Source: Microcoleus sp. FACHB-672
Lineage (GTDB): Bacteria; Cyanobacteriota; Cyanobacteriia; Cyanobacteriales; Oscillatoriaceae
Direction of reading: 5' to 3'
Assembly: GCF_014695725.1 (NCBI RefSeq)
Contig: NZ_JACJOU010000015.1
Location: 248,001 to 312,000 of the forward strand
DNA: 64,000 nucleotides
The notes beneath the pieces are model-generated. The model searched no databases, had not been told where the DNA came from, and worked only from the letters and a program-made list of their open reading frames with translations. Position numbers and translations under genes: made by a program. This document shows, piece by piece, positions 1 through 9,300 of this stretch; position 1 is the first letter of the stretch; each line of letters begins with the position of its first letter.

Positions 1-1183
1 GCCTTTCTTCTGATGGGGGAGTGAAGCTTGAAGCGTGGGTATTTGATGCTTCGCCTTCATTTTTAATTGGGTCTTTCGAGCCGGCAAAGAATGAGAAAGG
101 CTCCTCACCGGATGCCGCGCTACTGCCCATTGAATGCGCTTCGTCGGCAGATGATTGCTTCGCCGAGGGCTGGTAGGCGGCAGACATTTGGCCTATCCGT
201 TCCTCTTGGCCGGCACTTTCTGAAGGTTCTTGTGTGGGGACAGCAATGCCCAGTGGCATTTTCACAAATTGCCAAACTTTCTCCTGCCCAGTTGGCAGGG
301 AGCAAACACCTAAGCTAGCAGCCAATTCTAAATCGAGCTGGCTCCAGTTGGTTGCGGCGTTTTCACTTCCTATTTCATTTGTACTTTCTTGACGCTGCCA
401 GAGAGTGTGTTTGAAGGTTTCTACGCTGGCAGTTTCTTGCTCGGTACTTTCACTTTTTCCTGGGGATTTTTGTCTGGGTTTCCCTTTGTTTCCCTCCCAG
501 TGAGCAGTGGTTTCCCAACCGGGAAATTCTGAAAACTGCCGGCTCCAGGCTAAGTTGCAAGTAACGATTTCACCTGTATTGCTTTGCACGCAGAGGGGCA
601 ATGGCAAACGTTCTAGAAGTTGGATCAGGGAATTGAGGGTTTTGAAGTGGGACGTTTCAATGGTGAATGCCGGCTTATATTCAGCAATATTTTCACTGCC
701 AATGCCGGTTTCTAAGTTAGAGGTTAAATGCTCTGCCAAAAATTTTAATAACCGCCCCCGATCCAGGAGTCCCAAAAACTTGCCGGTGGCATCAACCAAA
801 GCTAAATCCGGGTTTGACTGTGCCTGCAGGTGTTGCCACAATTGATTCAGGTTAAGACTCGCGCTCAGTGCAGTTAAAGGCTGGATCATGGGTGGCCCTG
901 TGGCCCACAGGGGCTGTTGCGGGTCTAAATCGCCAGAAACCGGGGTTCTCTGGTGTTTCCCGGCCTGAGATGCTTGCTGGGGGGGTAACTGGCCGGTTAT
1001 CAGATAGGGCAGGCAGTTCCGTAAGGATACGATGCCCAAGGGACATTGACGCTCACTGACGATCACGATTTGATCGCACTGCCCTTGACGGAATATCTCA
1101 AGCACTGTTGCCAGCCGGGATGTCTGAGTTACAGTGGGCACAGAGGCTATAAATGTTTGCAGATAGGAAGTAGGGATTGACAT
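1..1183 (-). CDS. CBS-CBS-PAS sensor protein, N-terminal part (probable histidine kinase), cut by window edge
   Basis: An open frame of 394 codons runs leftward from ATG at 1183 and leaves the window without a stop. A GTG one codon upstream is the only other start before an in-frame TAG. About residues 10-60 resemble a CBS motif (SRLATVLEIFRQGQCDQIVI, then PLGIVSLRNCLPYL). A second CBS-like unit lies at about 115-155 (NLNQLWQHLQAQ, then DLALVDATGKFLGLLDRGRL). A PAS-like stretch follows at about 185-220 (LERLPLPLCVQSNTGEIVT). The remainder is hydrophilic linker. Paired CBS plus PAS at the N-terminus is typical of large cyanobacterial sensor kinases, but the kinase core would lie outside the window and is inferred. 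The gene is divergent from kaiA, so the two share a 307-bp regulatory region. Confidence 0.72.
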   Translation of the reverse strand, partial: MSIPTSYLQTFIASVPTVTQTSRLATVLEIFRQGQCDQIVIVSERQCPLGIVSLRNCLPYLITGQLPPQQASQAGKHQRTPVSGDLDPQQPLWATGPPMIQPLTALSASLNLNQLWQHLQAQSNPDLALVDATGKFLGLLDRGRLLKFLAEHLTSNLETGIGSENIAEYKPAFTIETSHFKTLNSLIQLLERLPLPLCVQSNTGEIVTCNLAWSRQFSEFPGWETTAHWEGNKGKPRQKSPGKSESTEQETASVETFKHTLWQRQESTNEIGSENAATNWSQLDLELAASLGVCSLPTGQEKVWQFVKMPLGIAVPTQEPSESAGQEERIGQMSAAYQPSAKQSSADEAHSMGSSAASGEEPFSFFAGSKDPIKNEGEASNTHASSFTPPSEER

Positions 1184-1490
1184 CACAAAAGTTGCATCTA
1201 CAGATAAGTTACAGCCCCTACATATCGTGCGGTGGCAAGGGTTCGGCGCAGTCAAGCCGGTGGCCACACTTCGAGCCTTGGCTCAAAGCTCTCAATTGTG
1301 AGGGACAAAGGGCTTAGAAACTTGCAAGGGGGACAGCTCAATTATTACTTGTTGGCGAGGAGATTGAACGCTTTGCCCTTACAATTGGTTACAATTAAAA
1401 GTTGAATATTGAAGCAAATATTAAGCTTCTGGTTTAGGCGGCTGTTGTTATCACAAATGCTGCAACACAAACAGCAACTCTGTTCATTTA
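1184..1490. promoter_or_regulatory. Divergent promoter region of kaiA and the CBS sensor gene
   Basis: This 307-bp non-coding stretch separates two divergent genes. The kaiA-proximal 120 bp is AT-rich and holds the HLR1-like repeat listed separately. I see no clear -10/-35 pair that I could assign, and no RNA gene. Confidence 0.5.
1378..1396 (+). promoter_or_regulatory. HLR1-like box (RpaB/RpaA-type site) upstream of kaiA
   Basis: Two copies of TTACAATT occur 2 bp apart, at 1379-1386 and 1389-1396. The published HLR1 consensus is (G/T)TTACA(T/A)(T/A)NN(G/T)TTACA(T/A)(T/A). Only the first base (C instead of G/T) departs from it. The box lies about 95 bp upstream of the KaiA start. RpaB, which binds HLR1, is encoded in this window at 53.8 kb, and RpaB binding at a kai promoter is known from Synechococcus. 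Binding here is inferred. Confidence 0.55.
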
Positions 1491-2438
1491 TTGGCTACGT
1501 CTTTGCGCCCTCAACTCTCTATTTGTATCTTCCTGCATTCCAACCAGATCGCCGAGTCTCTGACACGACTTTTGGTTAATGAGCGCTATTCTGTCAGTTC
1601 CTTCACCTCTGAAGCAGAATTTTTGCAGTTTGTCGAGAGCAAAAAACAACAAATTGATTGTTTGATTTTAGAAGACGATCCGGCTTGGGAGCCGATGACC
1701 AGTCATCTGCGCCAAGAAGTTATCTTGTTGCCGGCGGTGATTGTGAATTTGAGTGAGACAGAGATCAACAACGACGAACTGCCGGCGAGTCCTACCCTAA
1801 GTGCGGTTGAGGTAGCAATGTCTCAAAGGTCTGCCGTGGTGGAGGAGGCTGTTTTGAGCTGTTTTTACCACAGTGCAGAGGTTAGAGTATCCACAGCCCA
1901 GTTTAACCACATTACAGATTTTATTCACCAAGCCCTGACTGAATTTCTTAGTCTATCTGCCTGTGGAGACTTGACCCGACCGACGACTGGGGGCCATTCT
2001 GCGGGCACCTCCCTCACTCAGCATTTACTCCTGCAACAGCAGCGCCGGCTGGCCGAGAAGTTGAGAGAACGATTAGGATACCTAGGTGTGTATTATAAAA
2101 GGAATCCCCAAGGATTTTTACGGCATCTGTCCCCTGCAGAAAGACGCGAATTCTTAGAAAATCTAAAAGTAGATTACCGAGAGATCGTTTTAAGTTATTT
2201 TTCTGATGATAATAATTTAAATCAACAAATTGATAATTTTGTAAACAGCGCCTTTTTTGCCGATGTGCCGGTAACAAATATAGTTGAGATACATATGGAA
2301 TTAATGGATGATTTTGCCAAACAGCTAAAATTAGAAGGCCGGAATGAAGAAATCCTGCTTGACTACCGCTTAACCTTGATTGATACCATCGCTCATCTGT
2401 GCGAGATGTATCGCCGCTCTCTCCCCCAAGAATCTTGA
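1491..2438 (+). CDS. kaiA: Circadian clock protein KaiA
   Basis: KaiA stimulates KaiC autophosphorylation by holding the KaiC C-terminal tail. The N-terminal ~135 residues form the pseudo-receiver-like domain (QLSICIFLHSNQIAESLTRL, with QQIDCLILEDDP). The C-terminal ~180 residues carry the conserved KaiC-binding four-helix domain (RLGYLGVYYKRNPQGFLRHL, SYFSDDNNLNQQIDNFVNSA, EIHMELMDDFAKQL, LIDTIAHLCEMYRRS). At 315 residues it is a long KaiA; the Synechococcus protein has 284. The only plausible start is TTG at 1491, as no ATG or GTG in frame covers the receiver domain; a second TTG at 1503 is an alternative. It is followed by kaiB and kaiC on the same strand, with 166 bp to kaiB. Confidence 0.96.
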   Translation: MATSLRPQLSICIFLHSNQIAESLTRLLVNERYSVSSFTSEAEFLQFVESKKQQIDCLILEDDPAWEPMTSHLRQEVILLPAVIVNLSETEINNDELPASPTLSAVEVAMSQRSAVVEEAVLSCFYHSAEVRVSTAQFNHITDFIHQALTEFLSLSACGDLTRPTTGGHSAGTSLTQHLLLQQQRRLAEKLRERLGYLGVYYKRNPQGFLRHLSPAERREFLENLKVDYREIVLSYFSDDNNLNQQIDNFVNSAFFADVPVTNIVEIHMELMDDFAKQLKLEGRNEEILLDYRLTLIDTIAHLCEMYRRSLPQES

Positions 2439-2604
2439 GAACGTGTGAGGGGTGAAGAGCAGCGTTCCGCGAAACGTTTTGATGAGGAAGAAATAGCTTA
2501 CTCTTGACTCTATTTGCTAAGCGCACGCTGCGCTATCACCCTTCACCCTTGTACGAACATGGCACAGCCACGTCCCTACTTCACCCTTCACCCTTTTTGC
2601 ACTT

Positions 2605-2922
2605 ATGTCTTCTCTAAAAAAAACTTATATTCTCAAGCTCTACGTGGCAGGAAATACTCCTAACTCTGTCCGAGCTTTAAAAACTCTCAAAAATATCCTA
2701 GAAGAGGAGTTTCAGGGTGTATATGCCCTGAAAGTGATTGACGTTCTTAAAAATCCGCAACTGGCTGAAGAAGATAAAATTTTGGCAACTCCAACATTGT
2801 CAAAAATCTTGCCCCCGCCGGTTCGCAAAATTATTGGCGATCTATCGGATCGGGAGAAAGTTCTAATTGGGTTAGACCTTCTTTATGAAGAACTGTATGA
2901 AGAAGAACAAAACCTTAGTTAA
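2605..2922 (+). CDS. kaiB: Circadian clock protein KaiB
   Basis: KaiB is the fold-switching protein that binds KaiC in its night phase, sequesters KaiA and drives dephosphorylation. The 105 residues match the family's usual length and open with the thioredoxin-like strand [16 protein letters not shown]. Conserved stretches include [40 protein letters not shown] and the acidic tail [12 protein letters not shown]. The ATG at 2605 gives the standard N-terminus. The 166 bp before it contain several TTCACCCTT direct repeats, a common kind of cyanobacterial intergenic repeat, and no coding sequence. Confidence 0.97.
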   Translation: MSSLKKTYILKLYVAGNTPNSVRALKTLKNILEEEFQGVYALKVIDVLKNPQLAEEDKILATPTLSKILPPPVRKIIGDLSDREKVLIGLDLLYEELYEEEQNLS

Positions 2923-2936
2923 ATAAAGGGTTGAAA

Positions 2937-2964
2937 GCACGCTTTTCCCTAGCGTGCGGGTTTT
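2937..2964 (+). terminator. Possible intrinsic terminator/attenuator between kaiB and kaiC
   Basis: GCACGC (2937-2942) pairs perfectly with GCGTGC (2952-2957) across a 9-nt loop, followed by GGGTTTT. The stem is short and the T-run is only four bases, so it would be a weak or partial terminator. It lies in the 109-bp gap before kaiC and could lower kaiC expression relative to kaiB. Confidence 0.45.
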
Positions 2965-3031
2965 GCGGTATAAAAAATTAGGGAAAATATTCAATTTGTA
3001 AATTTACATTCAGTTTTGAACAACTAAAGAG

Positions 3032-4600
3032 ATGAATAAACTTCAGCAAATAGGGCAACCCAATCAATTGCCAGCTAGGGGAGTCCAGAAAATTCGCACG
3101 ATGATAGAAGGCTTTGATGACATCAGTCATGGAGGTCTGCCGGTGGGAAGAACCACCTTAGTCAGCGGCACTTCTGGGACAGGCAAGACGATGCTAGCTG
3201 TTCAGTTTCTTTATAACGGGATCACAATATTTGAGGAAGCCGGCGTCTTTGTAACCTTTGAAGAATCTCCAGCCGATATTATTAAAAATGCCTCAAGTTT
3301 TGGTTGGGATTTACAGGGTTTAATTGATGAAGGGAAATTATTTATTCTGGATGCCTCTCCCGATCCAGAAGGGCAAGATGTGGTGGGCAGTTTTGACTTA
3401 TCTGCCCTGATCGAGCGGATTCAGTATGCCATTCGTAAATATAAGGCAAAACGAGTTTCCATCGACTCCGTTACAGCGGTATTTCAACAGTATGATGCAG
3501 CCGCTGTGGTGCGACGGGAAATCTTTCGCTTAGTTGCCCGCCTCAAACAAGTTGGCGTCACAACGATTATGACAACAGAACGAGTGGAAGAATATGGGCA
3601 GGTTGCCCGCTTTGGCGTGGAAGAATTTGTTTCAGATAATGTCGTGATTGTCCGAAACGTACTAGAAGGCGAACGCCGGCGTCGCACGATGGAAATTTTG
3701 AAGCTGCGCGGCACAACGCACATGAAAGGGGAATATCCTTTCACAATGACTGATGAAGGCATCAATATTTTCCCACTCGGTGCGATGCGGTTGACTCAGC
3801 GATCTTCCAACGTTCGGGTGTCTTCTGGGGTCAAAACTCTGGACGAAATGTGCGGCGGTGGGTTCTTTAAAGATTCGATTATTTTGGCAACTGGAGCAAC
3901 CGGCACCGGCAAGACATTATTGGTGAGCAAATTTGTTGAAAATGCTTGCAAAAATGGCGAACGTGCTTTGCTATTTGCCTACGAAGAATCCCGCGCCCAG
4001 TTATTACGAAATGCTTACTCCTGGGGCATTGATTTTGAAGAATGGGAACAGAAAGGGTTGCTAAAAATCCGCTGTGCTTACCCGGAATCTGCCGGCTTAG
4101 AAGACCACTTGCAAATTATTAAATCAGAACTGACTGATTTTAAACCGGCTCGTCTTGCGATTGACTCACTCTCGGCTTTAGAACGCGGAATCAGCAACAA
4201 TGCCTTTCGTCAGTTTGTAATTGGCGTCACCGGCTATGCCAAGCAAGAAGAAATCACCGGCTTCTTCACCAATACCACTGACCAATTTATGGGTTCTCAT
4301 TCGATTACAGACTCCCATATTTCCACGATTACCGATACGATTCTCATGTTGCAATATGTGGAAATTCGCGGAGACATGGCACGTGCAATCAATGTCTTCA
4401 AAATGCGAGGTTCCTGGCATGATAAAGGCATTCGTGAATATACAATCAGTCAAAATGGCCCAGAAATTAAAGATTCTTTCCGTAATTACGAACGAATTAT
4501 TAGTGGATCTCCCAGCCGAATTTCAATTGATGAAAAGAGCGAACTGTCCCGAATTGTTAAAGGTGTCCAAGGCAAGAAAAACGAGGATTTAGATAGCTAA
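3032..4600 (+). CDS. kaiC: Circadian clock ATPase/autokinase KaiC
   Basis: KaiC is the hexameric double-RecA-domain ATPase at the core of the clock. CI holds Walker A GTSGTGKT near residue 50 and the catalytic Glu pair in VTFEESP. CII holds Walker A GATGTGKT near residue 290 and YEES. The phosphorylation pair is present in SHISTITDT near residue 430 (Ser then Thr), followed by the hexamer-interface motif VEIRGDMARAINVFKMRGSW. The C-terminal A-loop/tail that binds KaiA is intact (ISGSPSRISIDEKSELSRIV). At 522 residues it has the expected length. It is the third gene of the kaiABC cluster, 109 bp after kaiB. Confidence 0.98.
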   Translation: MNKLQQIGQPNQLPARGVQKIRTMIEGFDDISHGGLPVGRTTLVSGTSGTGKTMLAVQFLYNGITIFEEAGVFVTFEESPADIIKNASSFGWDLQGLIDEGKLFILDASPDPEGQDVVGSFDLSALIERIQYAIRKYKAKRVSIDSVTAVFQQYDAAAVVRREIFRLVARLKQVGVTTIMTTERVEEYGQVARFGVEEFVSDNVVIVRNVLEGERRRRTMEILKLRGTTHMKGEYPFTMTDEGINIFPLGAMRLTQRSSNVRVSSGVKTLDEMCGGGFFKDSIILATGATGTGKTLLVSKFVENACKNGERALLFAYEESRAQLLRNAYSWGIDFEEWEQKGLLKIRCAYPESAGLEDHLQIIKSELTDFKPARLAIDSLSALERGISNNAFRQFVIGVTGYAKQEEITGFFTNTTDQFMGSHSITDSHISTITDTILMLQYVEIRGDMARAINVFKMRGSWHDKGIREYTISQNGPEIKDSFRNYERIISGSPSRISIDEKSELSRIVKGVQGKKNEDLDS

Positions 4601-4649
4601 GATTAAGTGCTGAGTGCTGAGTCTTGAATTCTAATAGCTATTAGCTTTT

Positions 4650-4689
4650 TGTCCTTTGTCATTTGTCTGCAAGCTTTTGACAAAGGACA
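4650..4689. repeat. Inverted repeat downstream of kaiC
   Basis: TGTCCTTTGTC (4650-4660) is perfectly inverted as GACAAAGGACA (4679-4689) around an 18-nt loop. A 14-bp palindrome CTAATAGCTATTAG lies just upstream at 4631-4644. It may end kaiC transcription, but there is no T-run after the stem, so I call it only an inverted repeat. Confidence 0.5.
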
Positions 4690-4828
4690 GGTGCCGGCAC
4701 AATGATTGCAACCGATTATTAAGTCCCGAGTTTTTACAGCAAAGCTTACGAACAAAGCGTTCGATAGATAATTAGAAGATGCCGACACCAAACTGTTGCC
4801 GACCACTCATGAGTCATTATAAATTTAA

Positions 4829-4901
4829 CGAACACGGAGGGATTTGAACCCCCGACCCTTAGAACCGGAATCTAATGCTCTATCCACTGAGCTACGTGTC
4901 C
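4829..4901 (-). tRNA. tRNA-Arg (anticodon CCG)
   Basis: The reverse strand folds as a 73-nt cloverleaf. The acceptor stem is GGACACG paired with CGTGTTC, with discriminator G73. The D arm contains AGCTCAGTGGATAGAGC. The anticodon stem TTAGA/TCTAA encloses loop TTCCGGT, giving anticodon CCG, which reads CGG Arg codons. The T arm is GGGGGTTCAAATCCCTC. No CCA is encoded. It sits downstream of kaiC on the opposite strand. Confidence 0.93.
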
Positions 4902-4988
4902 TAACATTTAAGTAGTATAGCACTTATTGAGCCGGCTGACCAGTCACCTGATCGGAAAGAGGAGAAGAAGACAGCCGGCAGCCGTTGG

Positions 4989-6374
4989 TTAAGAACAGAT
5001 CGCCTCAGTTAGCTGAGAGTCCCGCCAGCCTGCTAAGTCAGCCAAAGCGCGATCGCGATACTTGCCATATCTTTCTTGCTTGCTGCGAATTTTCACCGGC
5101 AACTCTGGCAAAATCCCAAAATTCGGCGGCATCGGTTGAAAATGCTTCGGTTCAGCGGAACTGATGAACTCAAACAGCGAACCCATCATCGTTGTCACCG
5201 GCAGCTTCACAGTTGCCAACCCCAACGCTAGCCGCGCCGCATTGGTTCCCGCCAGCCAACCACCCGCCGCTGCTGCTGTGTAACCTTCTGTGCCGGTTAA
5301 TTGTCCTGCCGCCAATAAGGTTGGACGCTGCTTAAATTGCAGGGTTGGATAAAGTAGTTGCGGCGCATTGATAAAGGTGTTGCGGTGCATTACACCCATC
5401 CGCACAAATTCCGCGTCTTCCAAGCCTGGAATCATCCGAAATACACGTGTTTGTTCGCCCCATCTCAAATTCGTTTGGAAGCCTACCATATTCCACAATT
5501 GGCCGGCTTTGTCTTCTTGGCGCAATTGCACGACTGCGTAGCAGTTTTGGATTTTAAACTTTCGCGCTTCGATGGGGTCATCTCCCAACTCGGCTTTTTT
5601 GCGGGGATCGAATAACCCCACCGGCTTTAATGGGCCATAGCGCATCGTATCTTCGCCTCGTTTGGCCATTTCTTCAATCGGCAAACACGCTTCAAAAAAT
5701 TTCGCGGTTTCCCGTTCAAAATCCTTTAATTCTGCCTGCTCCGCCGCGCATATTTCGCGCCAAAAGTTAAGATACTGCTCTTTCGTCATGGGGCAGTTAA
5801 TATAATCCGCGTCGCCTTTGTCGTAGCGAGAGGCGCGAAACGCGATATCAAAATTAATCGATTCTCCCACAACAATTGGGCTGGCGGCATCAAAAAAACT
5901 CATGTATTCCATGCCGGTGAACCGCTGCAAATCATCTGCCAAATTGTAGGTGGTGAGCGGGCCGGTTGTGAGGACAGTAATCCCGTCTGGGGGAATTTGG
6001 TGAACTTCGTCGCGGCGCAATTCGATTAAGGGGTGAGCGTCGAGGGTTTCTGTTAAATTTCGACTAAATACCGCTCGATCTACTGCCAAAGCGCCACCTG
6101 CCGGCACATTATGTTCGTCTGCTTTGCCGATAATAATTGAACCGAGTTGCCGCAATTCTTCGTGAAGTAAACCGGCAGCGCGATCCGTTGCTTTTGCGCC
6201 AAATGAGTTACTACAAACTAATTCTGCTAATTCGCCGGTGTGATGCGCCTGACTGAGGTGATTGGGGCGCATTTCGTGTAAAATTACCGGCACTCCTGCT
6301 TGTGCGATTTGCCAAGCTGCTTCGGTGCCGGCGAGTCCCCCACCAATTACGTGAATCGGTTGTTTTTCTGTCAT
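4989..6374 (-). CDS. trmFO: Methylenetetrahydrofolate-tRNA-(uracil-5-)-methyltransferase TrmFO
   Basis: TrmFO is a folate/FAD-dependent enzyme that makes m5U54 in the tRNA T-loop. The N-terminal FAD-binding motif is [16 protein letters not shown]. Family signatures include [48 protein letters not shown] and [20 protein letters not shown]. The frame is open further upstream, but the extra residues are unlike the family and overlap the preceding gene. ATG at 6374 starts the canonical N-terminus (461 aa) and lies 2 bp after the stop of the giant kinase gene, so the two are probably co-transcribed. Confidence 0.95.
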   Translation of the reverse strand: MTEKQPIHVIGGGLAGTEAAWQIAQAGVPVILHEMRPNHLSQAHHTGELAELVCSNSFGAKATDRAAGLLHEELRQLGSIIIGKADEHNVPAGGALAVDRAVFSRNLTETLDAHPLIELRRDEVHQIPPDGITVLTTGPLTTYNLADDLQRFTGMEYMSFFDAASPIVVGESINFDIAFRASRYDKGDADYINCPMTKEQYLNFWREICAAEQAELKDFERETAKFFEACLPIEEMAKRGEDTMRYGPLKPVGLFDPRKKAELGDDPIEARKFKIQNCYAVVQLRQEDKAGQLWNMVGFQTNLRWGEQTRVFRMIPGLEDAEFVRMGVMHRNTFINAPQLLYPTLQFKQRPTLLAAGQLTGTEGYTAAAAGGWLAGTNAARLALGLATVKLPVTTMMGSLFEFISSAEPKHFQPMPPNFGILPELPVKIRSKQERYGKYRDRALADLAGWRDSQLTEAICS

Positions 6375-6376
6375 TT

Positions 6377-9300
6377 TTAGCGGTGATTCTGATAGCAGCG
6401 TTGCCGATAAATTTGAGCGACTTGATCGCCTGGGTTGAGGCGCAGGCACTCTTCAAACAGTTGCGCCGCTTTGTTGAACTGTTCTAGATTGTAGAGCGAT
6501 AAGGCTTCTGTAAATGATTGTAGCGTATTTAACTTCCCATTTTTGAGTGCCGGTGGATCAGTCTCAAAGATTTCGTAGACTGTGACGGATTGAGATTTGC
6601 CTTTAACGTTTACGGTGTCAATCGTGCGAATTGCATAATCTGCCGACTTCGTCAATCGCTCATAAGTTTGTTGGGTGATTAATAATGGCAAGCCATAATT
6701 TTTGGTTAAACCTTCTACGCGAGAGGCTAAATTTACCGCGTCGCTGATTACGGTGCCATCCATGCGATTTTGTCCGCCAACAGTTCCTAACATTAAGGTG
6801 CCGGTATTGATGCCGATGCCAATTTGAATGGGATGATAGCCAGAATGGGCGCGATGTTGGTTGTATTCAGCAAGCCGGTGAAGCATAGAAATGCCGGCTT
6901 TCACCGCATTATCTGCTTCGCCACTAAATAATGCCATAATCGCATCCCCGATATATTTATCGATAAACCCATTATTTTCAACGATTGCCGGCTCCATGCG
7001 AGATAAATAAGAGTTAATAAACTTGAAATTCTCCTCTGGATTGATTCCTTCTGAAATCGTTGTAAAATCCCGAATATCGGAAAATAGTACCGACATTTCT
7101 AACTGCACCTGATCGCCTAATTTCACATCAACGATGCTTGATTTTTCCAAAAACTGGAGAAATTGGCGCGGCACAAACCGCTCGTAAGCTTTATTAAGTT
7201 CTGCCATTTTATTGTAAAATCTGGCATTTTCAATAGCAATTGCAGCTTGAGCAGAAAGCAAATTTAATAGCTCCTGCCTTTCTGGTGTAAACGCACCGGC
7301 TGTGAGATTATTTTCCAGATAAACAATACTAACTAATTTACCTTGATTGATCAGCGGTACGCAGAGAACCGATTTAGGCTGATTTTCTTGGATATACTGA
7401 TCATTGGTAAATTGTCCCTCACGAGTCGCATCATTCAAAACCACACTTTCTTGAGTGCGGCAGACATAATTGATAATTGTTTGAGAAGCGCTTTGAAAGT
7501 TTTCAATCGGCATTGATTGAAGTACGCTCATCTGCTCAGAATCGATTGCCCCTTCCGCTTCAATTAGCAGTTTTCCCCGTTCTTCTAAAATGAGATAACC
7601 TTGTTGCGCCCCTGCATTTTCAATCAAAATTTTCATCAAGCTAGATAGTAACTTATCCAGCACAATTTCCCCAGAAATTGCCTGAGAAGCCTTCAACACT
7701 GTGGCGATATCCAGGCTGTACTTCGAGCCAGTGGTGGTTACTAATGTCGTCGCTTTAGCATTTTGACTACTCCCTTGATTTGCAACCAATAAGTTGCCAT
7801 ATCGCATTTCTAAATGCTTGACTTTGGCAGTTGCCCCCCAAAGTTGATAGCAGTAACGAGCTTCCTGCATATAAGCCTTTGCTGTTAATTCTTTCCCCTG
7901 GGATAGATAAAACTTGGCAGCAAGTTCGTAAGCGAGAGCGGCTTCATGGATATAGTCGTGTTCTTTAGCGAGAGAAATCGCGCGATCATACAATTCTGTT
8001 GCCAAAGCATATTTTCCCCTGAATCGACACAGTTCAGCCTCTATCAAGTAATATTTATGCAAGTTATTCGATGGGGCATGATGTGCCCACTTCTTCATCT
8101 TTTTTTGGTTACTAACGACTTTCTGCGTCTGGCGATTTTGCTCTGACTGCTGACCATCTGTTGCCACCGATAGACGTGCTAGAGAATCATAAAAATAGAA
8201 GTGAGTAACTGTGGATGTTGCTGTGATGCCATCAAAGTATTGTTCACATAAGTCAGCATTCATAATGGCCAATTCTATTTCGTTAAACAGGAAAGAAAGC
8301 ATTAACTTGTTAAAATAAAAATGACCCAGTGTAGCGCGATCATTTCGGCTTTGTAGTTTTGGCAGCATCACCTGCTCATCGAAAGCTGTGCCAGTCAAAT
8401 CAGAAGGATTTTCTATTTTGCTGAGTAAATTCAGAACGGCTTGGTGCAATAGCTGTTGCATCTCAAAGGTTTTTTCTTGTCCCATTTGACGGATACTCTG
8501 AGCATATATCTCCATCTCAGATTCCAATTTAACCAATTCCGAGCTGCTCAGAAAGCTCAAGTGGTAGTAGGAATAAATTGAATAGCTAGCGAATTGTAAA
8601 TCTCCTGTTTGCAGTGCAAGCGTGTAAACTTCCCGTAGGGGATTGACTGCCTCTTTGAGAGGCTCTATCCAGTGTCTAATAAAGGTATATACTGTAAAAC
8701 CTGTCATATTTTTAAAAACTCTTGTATCAAGTTTGGAGACTACGTTGAGCGCGAGTTGACCAAATTGAGAGCCGCTCTGAATATCTCCAACGATTCCACA
8801 GAGAATCATGCCATAGAAACTATAAGCAACAGCAGAGTCTATTGTGTTTCCCCACTTAATAGATAAGTGGATTTGTTGAAACACAATCATCGGGAACAAA
8901 AGCGGTGCAGCAAAGTAGGTAGAGGGAGCCATTCTTGTTAGGATACGCATCGCTGCTTTTGGGTAAGGAGCGCTCATCACTGGCAAGTCAACTAAACTAG
9001 CAATCGGTTGAAATCCGATCCTTAGGTTGGTTTGCAGCAGTCCCCTTAAAACATCAAGCTTACTCGGTTGCTTCGGTAACCTTATCCCCAACAATTTCAG
9101 CACTTCTAATCCGATATTGATAGCTTCGTTAAATTGACCGAGGGCAGTATATGCTAGAATTTTCACCTCATATACTTTCACTTTGTCTAAAACTGTTTGT
9201 GCTTGAGATACGACTGCATCAATAAATCTTTCCATTAAGACAAAATCAACTTTTAGATAGGCAATTTCAGCGGCTTCTTCGTGGAGTGAGAGAGTGAGTT

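Noticed and set aside
2014-2526. 170-residue minus-strand reading frame over kaiA
   Set aside because: It lies almost entirely antisense to the conserved KaiA C-terminal domain and has no recognisable family.
4989-6449. Longer TrmFO start with 25 extra residues
   Set aside because: The extension overlaps the upstream gene and is unlike the family; ATG 6374 gives the canonical start.
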